Source of the DNA: Desulfosudis oleivorans
Lineage (GTDB): Bacteria; Desulfobacterota; Desulfobacteria; Desulfobacterales; SURF-7
Reading direction: 5' to 3'
Assembly (NCBI GenBank): GCA_020723325.1
Contig: DYJD01000013.1
Span: 1-64,000 of the forward strand
DNA length: 64,000 nucleotides
Each line of letters opens with the position of its first letter. Within the stretch, counting starts at the first letter, position 1. The notes beneath the pieces were generated by a model, which worked only from the letters and a program-made list of their open reading frames with translations, was not told the DNA's origin and made no database searches. Made by a program: the position numbers and the translations under genes. Shown here piece after piece: positions 28,359-37,589 of this stretch.

Positions 28359-29564
28359 CTACAGACCAGCCACAAACAGATCCACAATCCCATCCAGCAC
28401 GAGCTTGCCGGTAGTTGTTAAGCGGCAATGCCCTGCCGTCACCTGCAGAAATCCCTCCTGATGGAGTCGCTGGATGGTTTCCGCAAAGACTTCCTGGAAA
28501 TTCATTTTGAATTTCTTGTCAAACCATCCAAGATCAATGCCCCGGCTCTGGCGAAGCCCCAGAAAAACGGCTTCCAATATCTGCTGCTGATGGCTAAGGA
28601 TTTCCTCTGTTTCAAGCGGCAGCCGGCCCGCGGCCAGGTCTGAAAGATAACGGGAAAGGGAGCGGTGATTCCAGCGCCGCCGGCCGTCCTGATGGGAGTG
28701 GGCCGAGGGGCCGAGGCCCAGATAGGGTGCAAAGGTCCAGTATTTTTGGTTGTGCCGGGAGCGCAAGCCGGTTTGGGCCGCGAAGTTTGAGATTTCATAA
28801 TGCTCATACCCCTTTGTTGACAGAAAGGCTATGGTCTGTTCGAAAAGCGCGGCCACGGCCTCATTCGGCAGGGGCGTGAAAAGCCGGCTGTGCAGCTTGC
28901 GGGTCAGGGGCAGGCCAGGCTCATAGGAAAGGATGTAGCAGGAAAGGTGTTCCGGACCATAGGCCGTGGCTTGTTCCAAATCCTCGGCCCAATCCCCGGC
29001 GGTTTGGTCCGGCAGGCCATAGATCAGGTCCAGACCCAGGTTGTCAAATCCGGCGGCCCGGGCCGCCTGGATGGTGGCATGGGCCTGTTCAGCAGAATGG
29101 ATCCTTCCTAAAAATTGCAAACGGGCATCGGAAAAAGACTGCACACCAATGCTCAGGCGGTTGATACCGGCCTGACGAAAGGCTTTCAGGGTTTCCGGAG
29201 ACATGCTGCCGGGATTGACTTCCAGGGTGATTTCGGCATTTTCCGGCAGGGGATGCCGGCATCTGATTTCTTGGATCAACCTTTGAAGCGCTTCCGGGCC
29301 CAGCAGGGAGGGAGTGCCACCGCCCAAATAAAGAGTATCGCAGGGGAAGTTGTTTTCGGCAGCGGTCAGGCGGATTTCTGCATGCAGGGCGTTGAGGTAA
29401 ACCGGCAGAAGTTCCAAATCCGTAATGGAATAAAAATCACAGTAGGGGCATTTGCGCATGCAGAAGGGGATATGGACATAGATTCCCCCCGGCACTTCGG
29501 TTTCACCTTGGCAGGCGGGGCTGGGTTCCTTGGTGGGCATGGAGCATGGCTTTTTGTTACACAT
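28359..29564 (-). CDS. hemW: HemW-like radical SAM protein (coproporphyrinogen III oxidase-related)
   Basis: Radical SAM protein of about 401 residues. The cluster motif is in YVHIPFCMRKCPYCDFYS, and YLGGGTPSLL and VNPGSMSPETL follow, as in HemW/HemN. HemW proteins act as haem chaperones rather than true coproporphyrinogen dehydrogenases. The short N-terminus before GGIYVHIPFC fits HemW, and the C-terminal winged-helix-like domain (RGIDLGWFDKKF) is present. The start is uncertain: ATG 29564, ATG 29540 or a TTG at 29585 are all in frame and none has a clear ribosome site. It converges on the chemoreceptor gene. Confidence 0.88.
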   Translation of the reverse strand: MCNKKPCSMPTKEPSPACQGETEVPGGIYVHIPFCMRKCPYCDFYSITDLELLPVYLNALHAEIRLTAAENNFPCDTLYLGGGTPSLLGPEALQRLIQEIRCRHPLPENAEITLEVNPGSMSPETLKAFRQAGINRLSIGVQSFSDARLQFLGRIHSAEQAHATIQAARAAGFDNLGLDLIYGLPDQTAGDWAEDLEQATAYGPEHLSCYILSYEPGLPLTRKLHSRLFTPLPNEAVAALFEQTIAFLSTKGYEHYEISNFAAQTGLRSRHNQKYWTFAPYLGLGPSAHSHQDGRRRWNHRSLSRYLSDLAAGRLPLETEEILSHQQQILEAVFLGLRQSRGIDLGWFDKKFKMNFQEVFAETIQRLHQEGFLQVTAGHCRLTTTGKLVLDGIVDLFVAGL

Positions 29565-29610
29565 AAAAAATTTCGCTAAAGGCAATGTTTCGGCCCGAAA
29601 AATTTAAATT

Positions 29611-29773
29611 CGAATATCGAAATCCGAAATTCGAAACAAATTCAAAATTTCAATGATCAAATAATCAAAACAAAAAGCAGCGGCTTATTGGCTGTGATGA
29701 TTGCCGATGTTGTTTTATTTGAATTTTGGTAATTCGAATTTGTTTCGCATTTCGATATTCGAATTTCGGATTT
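29611..29773. repeat. Imperfect inverted repeat element, TTCGAA/TCGAAAT-rich
   Basis: AAATTCGAATATCGAAAT at the left is matched by its reverse complement near 29745-29770. ACAAATTC and CAAAATTCAAAT blocks also pair towards the centre, giving an element of about 160 bases with a 50-base loop. It fills the gap between hemW and the korC-like gene and encodes nothing visible. It looks like a small non-autonomous or palindromic dispersed repeat. Confidence 0.7.
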
Positions 29774-29795
29774 TTCTGACCGGCCTAAACAATGA

Positions 29796-30389
29796 TCAAG
29801 GCCCACCTGCCGGTGTCCCGTTTCCTGAATAAACCCGCATGGGCTGGTCGTTGAAGGTTTTACCCAATTCCATGCCCAGGGTCAGGGCTTCCTGGTTCAT
29901 GGCAAGATATTCCGCGGAAATGCGCGTGCCGAGTACTTTCAGGATGGATTCCGGCCGGACGATTTCCGTGAGCCCGATGACCGCCCCCAGCATACAGATA
30001 TTCAGAGCCAGGGGGTTCTTGATTTTGGCCGTCACGGTTTCATAAAGGGGCAGCTCCCGTTGCCGGGCATCGGCTTTTCGCTCGGTTTTCACATAATGGC
30101 TATCGGTGAGCAGCAAACCGCCCGGCCGGATCATGGCGTAGAACTTATTATAGGCTTGCTGGGTGAGGCAGACCAGCACATTGGGCTGGGTGACCCTGGG
30201 AAAGCGGATGGGGCTGTCGGAAATGATCACATCCGAACGGGCCGCGCCGCCGCGGGCTTCAGGCCCGTAAGCCTGGGATTGAATGGCCAAGAGGTTTTCA
30301 TGCAGAACCGCGGCTTCCCCCAGAATGATGGCAGCGGTGATGACCCCCTGGCCGCCGGAACCGGAAAACACCATGCGGCATCTTTCCAT
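29796..30389 (-). CDS. korC: 2-oxoacid:ferredoxin oxidoreductase gamma subunit
   Basis: Gamma subunit of a KOR/OFOR-type enzyme that oxidatively decarboxylates a 2-oxoacid to its acyl-CoA while reducing ferredoxin. It has 197 residues, with the family phrases FSGSGGQGVITAA at the N-terminus, SQAYGPEARGG and SDSPIRFPRV. The ATG at 30389 has AAGGAGG seven bases upstream and lies two bases after the beta-subunit stop, so the longer upstream frame is not used. It is the last gene of a delta-alpha-beta-gamma operon. Confidence 0.92.
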   Translation of the reverse strand: MERCRMVFSGSGGQGVITAAIILGEAAVLHENLLAIQSQAYGPEARGGAARSDVIISDSPIRFPRVTQPNVLVCLTQQAYNKFYAMIRPGGLLLTDSHYVKTERKADARQRELPLYETVTAKIKNPLALNICMLGAVIGLTEIVRPESILKVLGTRISAEYLAMNQEALTLGMELGKTFNDQPMRVYSGNGTPAGGP

Positions 30390-30391
30390 GA

Positions 30392-31195
30392 TCAGGCCTC
30401 CTTCCTGGCTTTTTCGATTATTTTTGCATATTCCGCGCAATATTCCGGCAGGTCCCGCTGGGCAAAGATGCCCCGTTCGATCAAGGCCGGGTTTTCCTGT
30501 TTGGCCTTGGAGCCCATGGGCGTGGTGGTGTTTTTGAAATGCTCCAGCATTTTCGCGGCGCTGCCCAGACGGTTGCGGCGCCCGAAATAGGTGGGGCATT
30601 GGGTCAGCACCTCCACCACGGAAAAGCCTTTATAGTCGATGGCCTTTTCCATGATTTCAACCAATTGATGGATGTGATAAGTGGTGGTGCGGGCCACAAA
30701 GCCGGCGCCGGCGGCCAGGGCCAGGGCCACGGTGTCGAAGGCCTGGTCGATATTGCCGTAAGGCGCGGTGGCGGCCATTTTACCATAGCCGGTGAGGGGG
30801 GAGAACTGGCCGCCGGTCATGCCGTAAATACGGTTGTTCATGACGATGGCGGTGATATCGATATTGCGCCGGGCGGCATGAATGAAGTGGTTGCCGCCGA
30901 TGGCCAGGGCATCGCCGTCGCCCATGGGCACCAGCAGCTTCAGTTCCGGCCGGCTCATCTTGACGCCCGCGGCAAAGGCTAGTGCCCGCCCGTGAATGGT
31001 GTGCAGGGTATGGAAGTCCACATAGCCCGAAATGCGGGAGGAACAGCCGATGCCGGAGACCATGACAATTTCATTTTTGGTAAGCCCGAGATTCTCAATG
31101 GCCCGCAGCATACCGCCCATGACCGTTCCATGGCCGCAGCCCGGACACAACATATGCGGAAAGAATCTTTCACGAATATAATCCTTGACCGCCAC
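30392..31195 (-). CDS. korB: 2-oxoacid:ferredoxin oxidoreductase beta subunit (thiamine pyrophosphate-binding)
   Basis: Catalytic thiamine-diphosphate subunit of 267 residues. CPGCGHG near residue 20 binds the diphosphate region, and GDGDALAIGGNHFIHA with VMNNRIYGMTGGQ forms the GDG...NN cofactor motif. The start is most likely the GTG at 31195, which has AAGGGGG seven bases upstream, three bases past the alpha-subunit stop. Longer in-frame extensions run back through korA in another frame and are not credible. Confidence 0.92.
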   Translation of the reverse strand: MAVKDYIRERFFPHMLCPGCGHGTVMGGMLRAIENLGLTKNEIVMVSGIGCSSRISGYVDFHTLHTIHGRALAFAAGVKMSRPELKLLVPMGDGDALAIGGNHFIHAARRNIDITAIVMNNRIYGMTGGQFSPLTGYGKMAATAPYGNIDQAFDTVALALAAGAGFVARTTTYHIHQLVEIMEKAIDYKGFSVVEVLTQCPTYFGRRNRLGSAAKMLEHFKNTTTPMGSKAKQENPALIERGIFAQRDLPEYCAEYAKIIEKARKEA

Positions 31196-31197
31196 GA

Positions 31198-32346
31198 CTA
31201 GACCCCCTTCCCTTGAATCAGACGCAGTATATTGCGGATATCCGTGGGCGTGATGTAGACCCCGTCGATGCGGTTGGCCAGAAAAACCCGGTCCGGCTGC
31301 TCCACGGCGATTTTCACTTCCCGCATGATCTGGCCCATATTCATTTCCACCACCACCACATATCTGGCCCGGGCGCATTTTTCGCGGACCATGCCGTAGG
31401 GAAAGGGCCATAGGGTCTGGAGTTCCAGCAACCCCAGGCGTTCCCCGCGGTTGCGGCGGTTTTCCACCAGGTGCAGGGCCGAGCGGGCCGATGAGCCGTA
31501 GGAAACCAGGATGGTGGTGGCGTCTTCCAGATAATATTCCTTGAATCTGGCGATCTGATGGACATTGTTTTGGATCTTATCCACCAGGTGCCGCAAGAGG
31601 CCGTGAACCACCTGGGGATTGTCTGAAGGAAAGCCCCACATGTCGTGGAACAAACCGGTGACATTGTAGCGATGGTCGCCGCCGAAATCCGACATGGGCA
31701 AGCGGCCGTCTTCCCTGGGCAGGTAGGGGTGGTAGTCCACTCCCCGCGGCACGGCGGTCCTGAGGCGTTCCACCAAAGGAATTTCACCCGGCTGGGGCAG
31801 GACCAGCCGTTCGCGCATGTGCCCGATGACTTCATCAAAGAGCAGGATCACCGGCGTACGGAAAGTTTCGGCGATGTTGAAGGCATCCACTGTTACGGCA
31901 AACAGATCCTGATGGGAGGAGGCGGTCATGGCCACTATGGCATGCTCGCCATGGGTTCCCCAACGCGCCTGGTTCACATCCCCTTGGCTGACATTGGTGG
32001 GCAGCCCGGTGGAAGGGCCGCCGCGCTGAACATTCACCACCACGCAGGGGATTTCCGTCATGATGGCATATCCCAAGGCTTCCTGCATGAGCGAAAAGCC
32101 CGGGCCGCTGGTGGCGGTCATGACCTTGCTGCCGGTCAAGGAGGCGCCGATGATGGCGCACATGGAGGCGATTTCGTCTTCCATCTGCAGGAATTTACCC
32201 CCCAGGCGCGGCAGGCGCACCGCCATCTGCTCCATGATTTCAGAGGAAGGCGTGATGGGATATCCGGCAAAAAAATTGAGGCCGGCATAAAGGGCCGCCT
32301 CCACACAGGCCTCGTTCCCTTGCAAGAATCTGATCTGATCAGCCAT
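31198..32346 (-). CDS. korA: 2-oxoacid:ferredoxin oxidoreductase alpha subunit
   Basis: Alpha subunit of 382 residues. It opens with FLQGNEACVEAALYAGLNFFAGYPITPSSEIME, the typical pyrimidine-side domain, and has GPGFSLMQEALGYA and the NVQRGGPSTGLPT phrase. The gene order delta-alpha-beta-gamma fits 2-oxoglutarate:ferredoxin oxidoreductase, although branched-chain or pyruvate types cannot be excluded by eye. The ribosome site is weak because an AT-rich dispersed repeat (32347-32384) sits directly upstream, splitting the gene from the ferredoxin-subunit gene by 55 bases. Confidence 0.92.
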   Translation of the reverse strand: MADQIRFLQGNEACVEAALYAGLNFFAGYPITPSSEIMEQMAVRLPRLGGKFLQMEDEIASMCAIIGASLTGSKVMTATSGPGFSLMQEALGYAIMTEIPCVVVNVQRGGPSTGLPTNVSQGDVNQARWGTHGEHAIVAMTASSHQDLFAVTVDAFNIAETFRTPVILLFDEVIGHMRERLVLPQPGEIPLVERLRTAVPRGVDYHPYLPREDGRLPMSDFGGDHRYNVTGLFHDMWGFPSDNPQVVHGLLRHLVDKIQNNVHQIARFKEYYLEDATTILVSYGSSARSALHLVENRRNRGERLGLLELQTLWPFPYGMVREKCARARYVVVVEMNMGQIMREVKIAVEQPDRVFLANRIDGVYITPTDIRNILRLIQGKGV

Positions 32347-32384
32347 AATAAGTAATAATCAATTGTTAATGAATAATTATTAAT
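32347..32384. repeat. AT-rich dispersed repeat between korD and korA
   Basis: Contains AATCAATTGTTAATGAATAA, nearly the same as the repeats at 13040-13070 and 18712-18740. It occupies most of the 55-base gap in an otherwise tight operon and replaces the expected ribosome site of korA. Confidence 0.65.
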
Positions 32385-32401
32385 GTTGGCGGCTATGCCG
32401 C

Positions 32402-32611
32402 CTATTCCTCCTCCACCTTCACCTCAATGGCCAAATCCGGGCAGCGCCATTCGCACAAACGGCAGGCGTTGCATTCTTCCGGTTGAACCGCCGCGGCTTT
32501 TTCTTCCCCATTCAGTTCCAGAACCTGTTTTGGACAAAAATGAATGCAAATGCCGCAGCCTTTGCACCATTCCCGGTTGATGATGATTTTTGCCGGCTTG
32601 GGTTTGGTCAT
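32402..32611 (-). CDS. korD: 2-oxoacid:ferredoxin oxidoreductase delta subunit (2[4Fe-4S] ferredoxin)
   Basis: Small 69-residue ferredoxin-type subunit with two complete cluster motifs, CKGCGICIHFCP and CNACRLCEWRCP. It passes electrons from the thiamine subunit to external ferredoxin. It is first in the kor operon. Confidence 0.92.
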   Translation of the reverse strand: MTKPKPAKIIINREWCKGCGICIHFCPKQVLELNGEEKAAAVQPEECNACRLCEWRCPDLAIEVKVEEE

Positions 32612-32729
32612 GAAGTTTTTCCTGCTTGAGCTTTTTGAATGGAGTGCATTGCAAATCCGCGTCGATCCTGGTTGAAGTACCGGAATTTACTATAACACAA
32701 TCCGTTGGTGATCCACAAGCAAATCAATT

Positions 32730-33917
32730 TCAAATGAAGCGCTTCATCAGTTCGTCGATGGCGCCATCCACGGTGGCCGGTGTGATGCCGAAGCGTTGAC
32801 AGGCCTGCTCCACCTGGGACATGCGTCGGTTATCGGCCATATCCCGCAAGCCGGTAAAAAGACCGAGCCGGCGACCGACTTGGTAGAGCATCTGCTCACG
32901 GGGGGCCATGGCCAGAAAAGCCCGCAGCACCGCGGCCATCTTCTCCTTGTCGGCGGGTAAGTGACCTTCAACTTCTTCGAACAAGTTCAAGATATGATCG
33001 CTTTTGATGGTGCTGGTTATGCCGGAAAGGCTTTCGATGAACAACAGGATTTCCTCGGCCGTCTTGCGGTCGCTGCATTTTTCAAACGCGCCGCTTTCCC
33101 ACTCCTTGAACAACTCAACCGTATTTGGGATGGCCAATGAACGCAGACGGATAAAGTCGGGATTGATCTGATTCACGGCCGCGGCGGTTTCCCGGGCATG
33201 GACATGGGACAAGGCCACGCCTCCCAGGCCCGGCATGACATACTCGGATAATTCGATGCCGGCGGTTTTCACCCTGCGGCCGGCCTGGATGTGCATGGCC
33301 TGGGTGGTTCCCTTTTGCACCCTTTTCAGCACTTCATCCGCGCCGGATTCCAGACCGATGTGGATGCGGTTCAAGCCGGCGGCGGCCAGGGCGGCCATGT
33401 CTTCGTCTTTGATACGGGCGATGGTGTGGGAGCGGGCATAGGAAGTGATGCGCTTGACCCAGGGAAAACGCCGGCGCAGATGTTCCAGGATGGTTATCAA
33501 GTCGGCGGGTTTGATGACCAGGCTGTTGGCGTCCTGTAAAAATATGGATTCCATGCCGCCGGCCGTCCAGTTCAAGGCTGCCTGGAAGGCCTGGAGTTCC
33601 CCGGGCTCCATATTGCGAGCGGCCCGGGCCACGGTCTCCTGGTCCACATGGCCATTCCCAGTGGTCAGCCGGCCGAGGCTTTCGATTTGCCTGTGAACCA
33701 GATCAATATCCTGAATCACATGGTCCAGGGGCCGGAGGCTGAAACGCTCGCCCTTATAGACCGGACAAAAGGTGCAGCGGTTCCAGGGACAATTGCGCGT
33801 AACCCTGATCAGCAGACTGCGCGCCTCGCTGGGAGGGCGGATGGGGCCTTGCTCAAAGCCGGTGTAAGGTTGTGTGTTTTTTTTAGCGGGATTGGGCATG
33901 GTATTCAGTTCAAGCAT
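32730..33917 (-). CDS. Radical SAM protein, COG1032-like
   Basis: Radical SAM enzyme of about 395 residues with unknown substrate. The cluster ligands lie in NCPWNRCTFCPVYKGE, so the spacing is CX4CX2C rather than the textbook CX3CX2C. Downstream elements are the GLNRIHIGLESGADEVLKR and YVMPGLGG phrases, typical of Elp3/YgiQ-like radical SAM folds. The ATG at 33917 has AGGA ten bases upstream and is favoured over a TTG 30 bases earlier. The C-terminal 100 residues are helical and resemble nothing I can name. It is not closely linked to the kor genes (118-base gap) and is divergent from glgC. Confidence 0.78.
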   Translation of the reverse strand: MLELNTMPNPAKKNTQPYTGFEQGPIRPPSEARSLLIRVTRNCPWNRCTFCPVYKGERFSLRPLDHVIQDIDLVHRQIESLGRLTTGNGHVDQETVARAARNMEPGELQAFQAALNWTAGGMESIFLQDANSLVIKPADLITILEHLRRRFPWVKRITSYARSHTIARIKDEDMAALAAAGLNRIHIGLESGADEVLKRVQKGTTQAMHIQAGRRVKTAGIELSEYVMPGLGGVALSHVHARETAAAVNQINPDFIRLRSLAIPNTVELFKEWESGAFEKCSDRKTAEEILLFIESLSGITSTIKSDHILNLFEEVEGHLPADKEKMAAVLRAFLAMAPREQMLYQVGRRLGLFTGLRDMADNRRMSQVEQACQRFGITPATVDGAIDELMKRFI

Positions 33918-34101
33918 TTTAAGTTTTCCTGCATTTATCGTGATCAATTACCTCGATTTTCCCATAAGATTATACACCGGTCGCTGAAAATCAAGCTTGT
34001 TTCAAAAACCGATTACAAGGTTGAAATCGATTTCAGGATACTGTAGTCTGGCCAAAGTTGACAACATTGATTTTTAAGGAGCCTTCAGGAGGAAGCGCCG
34101 G

Positions 34102-35352
34102 ATGATGAAGGATGTATTGGGTTTAATCATGGGCGGCGGCCGGGGCACGCGCCTGTACCCGTTGACGAAAATGCGCTCCAAGCCGGCTGTGCCCCTGGCT
34201 GGCAAATATCGCTTGATCGATATCCCCATCAGCAATTGCCTGCATGCCGGCATCGACAAGATCGCCATTTTGACCCAGTACAATTCCGTTTCCCTGCACC
34301 GGCACATTCAGCGCACCTATGCCAGGGATATGTTTTCCCAGGGTTGGGTCCAGATTTTGGCGGCCGAGCAGACCCCGCAAAGTGCGGGCTGGTATCAGGG
34401 GACCGCCGACGCCGTACGCAAGCAATTCCTGGAAATCATGGCCACGCGCACACGTTATGTTTTGATCCTGGCCGGCGACCACCTTTACAATATGGATTAT
34501 AGTGATTTTGTCCATTATCATATCAATACCGGTGCCGACATCACCATGGCGGTTCAGCCGGTGGCAGCGGACATGGCTCCCACCCTGGGTATCTTGCAGC
34601 GCAGTCCCAGCGGACAGATCCATGCTTTTGTGGAAAAGCCCAAGCCGGATCAGCTCCATGGAATGGAAAGCATGCCCGGCACTGAAACCCCCTATCTTGC
34701 ATCCATGGGGATCTATGTTTTTCCCATGGATCTGCTTTTTCAGGTGCTCCAGACCCAAGGGGATGATTTCGGCAAGAATATCATTCCCGGAGTTATTCCC
34801 GACCATAAAGTCATGGGATATATTTACGATGGCTATTGGGCGGATATCGGCACCATCCGGCGTTTTTACGAAGTAAATCTGGAAATGGCCTCCCCGGAGC
34901 GTCCGTTTCATTTTTACAGTCCGGAAAGACCGGTATACAGCCGGCCGCGGTTCTTGCCGGCTTCGGAGGTGCACGGCGCCCGTATCAAGCACGCGCTTTT
35001 GGCGGACGGATGCCGGGTGGACGAGGCGGAGATCACCCATGCGGTCATCGGCCTGCGTTCCTTGATTCATGAAAAAGCCGTCATTCGTTCATCCATCATC
35101 ATGGGCGCCGATTATTATGAAACCGAGGAACATCTTAGAGAGAACCGCCGCCTGGGCCGCCCGGACATCGGCATCGGCCGGGGCGCTCACATAGAGGCGG
35201 CCATCATCGACAAGAATGCCCGCATCGGGTCCAATGTGCGCATCCGGCACCTGATCGACCGACAAGATATGGAGACCGACAACTGGGTGGCCCGTGACGG
35301 CCTGGTGATTGTACCCAAGGATGCAGTGATCGCCGATAACACGATTATCTGA
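34102..35352 (+). CDS. glgC: Glucose-1-phosphate adenylyltransferase
   Basis: Makes ADP-glucose from ATP and glucose-1-phosphate, the first committed step of glycogen synthesis. The N-terminal nucleotidyltransferase domain has GLIMGGGRGTRLYPLTKMRSKPAVPLAGKYR in parts at residues 7-38, and the C-terminal left-handed helix is seen in the hexapeptide-like ending. AGGAGG nine bases upstream supports the tandem ATG start. It is 24 bases from glgA and clearly co-transcribed. Confidence 0.95.
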   Translation: MMKDVLGLIMGGGRGTRLYPLTKMRSKPAVPLAGKYRLIDIPISNCLHAGIDKIAILTQYNSVSLHRHIQRTYARDMFSQGWVQILAAEQTPQSAGWYQGTADAVRKQFLEIMATRTRYVLILAGDHLYNMDYSDFVHYHINTGADITMAVQPVAADMAPTLGILQRSPSGQIHAFVEKPKPDQLHGMESMPGTETPYLASMGIYVFPMDLLFQVLQTQGDDFGKNIIPGVIPDHKVMGYIYDGYWADIGTIRRFYEVNLEMASPERPFHFYSPERPVYSRPRFLPASEVHGARIKHALLADGCRVDEAEITHAVIGLRSLIHEKAVIRSSIIMGADYYETEEHLRENRRLGRPDIGIGRGAHIEAAIIDKNARIGSNVRIRHLIDRQDMETDNWVARDGLVIVPKDAVIADNTII

Positions 35353-35376
35353 GATGATGGAGCAGGCGCTGGATTC

Positions 35377-36807
35377 ATGAAGATTCTGTATGTTTCACCG
35401 GAAGTCGCACCCTTTTCCAAAACCGGCGGACTGGCCGATGTGGCCAAGGCCCTGCCCAAGGCCATCCGGAATATGGGGCACGACATCCGCACCATCATGC
35501 CCAAATATCCGTCGGTGATGGGGGTTGGAATCGCCGTGAAAGGCACAGCGGCCTTCACCGTGCAGATGCACAACGGTCTTCAAGGTGCTGCGGTGAGCTG
35601 GGCTGAGTACCAAGGCGTGCCGGTTTGTTTTGTGGAGAATGAAGCTTATTTCAACCGCAACGGGAATTACGGCATAGGCGACCAGGACTATCCGGACAAT
35701 CTGGAGCGCTTCGTCTTTTTCTGCAAGGCGGTGCTGGAATATTGCAAGGCAGTGGATTTCGTGCCGGATGTGATTCATTGCAACGACTGGCAAACAGCGG
35801 CCCTGCCTTCCATTCTCAAGCTGATCTATCGAAACTACCGCGACGACCTCTTTTTCACCAATAATCCCAAAATCGTCTTTTCCATTCACAACCTGGCCTA
35901 TCAAGGACTTTTCCCGGAAGAGCAATGGCCGATCCTGACCTTGCCCAGAAATTACTACCAAAATGACTTTGAATTCTACGGTCGGATCAATCTGATGAAA
36001 AGCGCCATCATCCATGCCGACTGCTTGCATACGGTGAGTGCAACCTATGCCCATGAGATCCAAACCACGGAATTCGGTTTTGGTTTGCAGGGGGTTCTGC
36101 AAAACCGCAAAGATCATTTACATGGGGTCCTTAACGGGGTGGACTACGAAGAATGGGATCCCGCCGGTGATCCTTATACCTATGGCGTCCACTATTCGCC
36201 GGATGACCTGAGCGGCAAGCGCAGGATAAAATCACTGCTGCTTTCGGAGTATCATCTGCCGGAACAGGAGGAAGTCCCCCTCCTGGCCTTGACCGCGCGC
36301 TTTGTGCCCCAGAAGGGCATTGATCTTGTGATTGCGGTTGCCGAGGGCTTATTGCATCTTGATACCCGCTTGATCATTCTTGGTGAGGGCGCTCACCATT
36401 ACCAGGATTTTTTTGAATGGCTTTTGCGTCGATATCCGGACCGGGTGGCTTTGTATGTCGGTTACAACAATGAATTGGCGCACAAAATCCAGGCCGGTGC
36501 CGATATGTTTTTGATGCCGTCCCATTTTGAGCCTTGCGGCCTGACCCAAATGTATAGCCTGAAATACGGCACTTTGCCCATTGTTCGTTTGACCGGCGGT
36601 TTGGCCGATACCATCCAGGACGGCGTAAATGGTTTTACTTTTTTTGACTATAGTCCCCATTTTTTTTATGAAGCTGTGAAGCGGGCCTGTGATGTTTTCA
36701 GAAACCACAAAGAGCACTGGCAAAGGATGATGCGGACGGCCATGCAGCAGGATTTTTCCTGGCAGCATTCGGCCACTAAAATGTTGGAGCTGTACCAGAA
36801 AGGATAG
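35377..36807 (+). CDS. glgA: Glycogen synthase, ADP-glucose type (GT5)
   Basis: Glycosyltransferase family 5 enzyme of 476 residues that extends alpha-1,4-glucan from ADP-glucose. The substrate-binding KTGGLADV is at residues 15-22, and the C-terminal GT-B half has RFVPQKGIDL and PSHFEPCGLTQMYSLKYGT. No branching enzyme or phosphorylase gene is in the window. It lies between glgC and a YdcF-like gene. Confidence 0.95.
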   Translation: MKILYVSPEVAPFSKTGGLADVAKALPKAIRNMGHDIRTIMPKYPSVMGVGIAVKGTAAFTVQMHNGLQGAAVSWAEYQGVPVCFVENEAYFNRNGNYGIGDQDYPDNLERFVFFCKAVLEYCKAVDFVPDVIHCNDWQTAALPSILKLIYRNYRDDLFFTNNPKIVFSIHNLAYQGLFPEEQWPILTLPRNYYQNDFEFYGRINLMKSAIIHADCLHTVSATYAHEIQTTEFGFGLQGVLQNRKDHLHGVLNGVDYEEWDPAGDPYTYGVHYSPDDLSGKRRIKSLLLSEYHLPEQEEVPLLALTARFVPQKGIDLVIAVAEGLLHLDTRLIILGEGAHHYQDFFEWLLRRYPDRVALYVGYNNELAHKIQAGADMFLMPSHFEPCGLTQMYSLKYGTLPIVRLTGGLADTIQDGVNGFTFFDYSPHFFYEAVKRACDVFRNHKEHWQRMMRTAMQQDFSWQHSATKMLELYQKG

Positions 36808-36815
36808 CACATTCC

Positions 36816-37589
36816 ATGTTTGCTTTTAAAAAAATTGTAACCGCCTTCATTCTGCCGCCCGGCCTGGTGATTTTTCTCCTGATGGCTGTGGGAATCGGCC
36901 TCACATGGAAAAGAAAGCCCAAGGCCGGCTTGGTCAATCTGCTGCTGGGCTTGCTGCTGTGGGCCGCATCCATCGTGCCGGTATCGAGCGCCTTGATCAA
37001 GGGGCTGGAGGCCGGGCTCACGATTCCCCGGCATATCAGTGGGGATGTGATCATCCTCCTCGGGGGCGGGACCTATGTCCAGGCAAGGGACATGACCGGG
37101 GATGGATTCCCGGCCGGTGACATGCTGGGACGGCTGGTGACTGCTGTGCGGTTGCAGCAGAGATTGAATATTCCGGTGCTGGTGACCTGTGGCATGGTGT
37201 TCCCTGAAAGAATGTCGGGTGCGGGAGTGGCCAAACGGATTCTGATGGACTTGGGTGCGCCGGAAGAAAAAATCATTTTAGAGGACAAGAGCCGGGACAC
37301 GGAGCAAAACGCCCGCTTCAGCAGCGCCATCTGCCGTGAACGCGGCTGGGTGGAGCCGATCTTGGTGACCTCTTCCATTCATATGAGACGGGGCATGCTC
37401 CTATTTGAGCGCCACGGTTTAAAGACCAAACCTTATCCAGCCTGTCTTATTACGGCCGCGCCGGAGCCCCATCATTGGAACAAATTCCTGCCCCAGAGTT
37501 ACTTTCTGGATGATACGGCCGCGGCCTTGCATGAATACCTGGGAATTTCATATTACCGCTTGCTGGGCTTGGTGAACCTGGAATGGTAG
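36816..37589 (+). CDS. YdcF/ElyC-like DUF218 membrane protein
   Basis: A 257-residue protein with two N-terminal membrane spans (about 8-27 and 37-58) and a C-terminal DUF218 domain: DVIILLGGGTY, then RLVTAVRLQQ and LVTSSIHMRRGMLLFERHG. ElyC and related proteins act in envelope or peptidoglycan homeostasis in enterobacteria, but the biochemical role is not settled. It starts eight bases after glgA, so it is probably in the glg operon. Confidence 0.85.
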   Translation: MFAFKKIVTAFILPPGLVIFLLMAVGIGLTWKRKPKAGLVNLLLGLLLWAASIVPVSSALIKGLEAGLTIPRHISGDVIILLGGGTYVQARDMTGDGFPAGDMLGRLVTAVRLQQRLNIPVLVTCGMVFPERMSGAGVAKRILMDLGAPEEKIILEDKSRDTEQNARFSSAICRERGWVEPILVTSSIHMRRGMLLFERHGLKTKPYPACLITAAPEPHHWNKFLPQSYFLDDTAAALHEYLGISYYRLLGLVNLEW

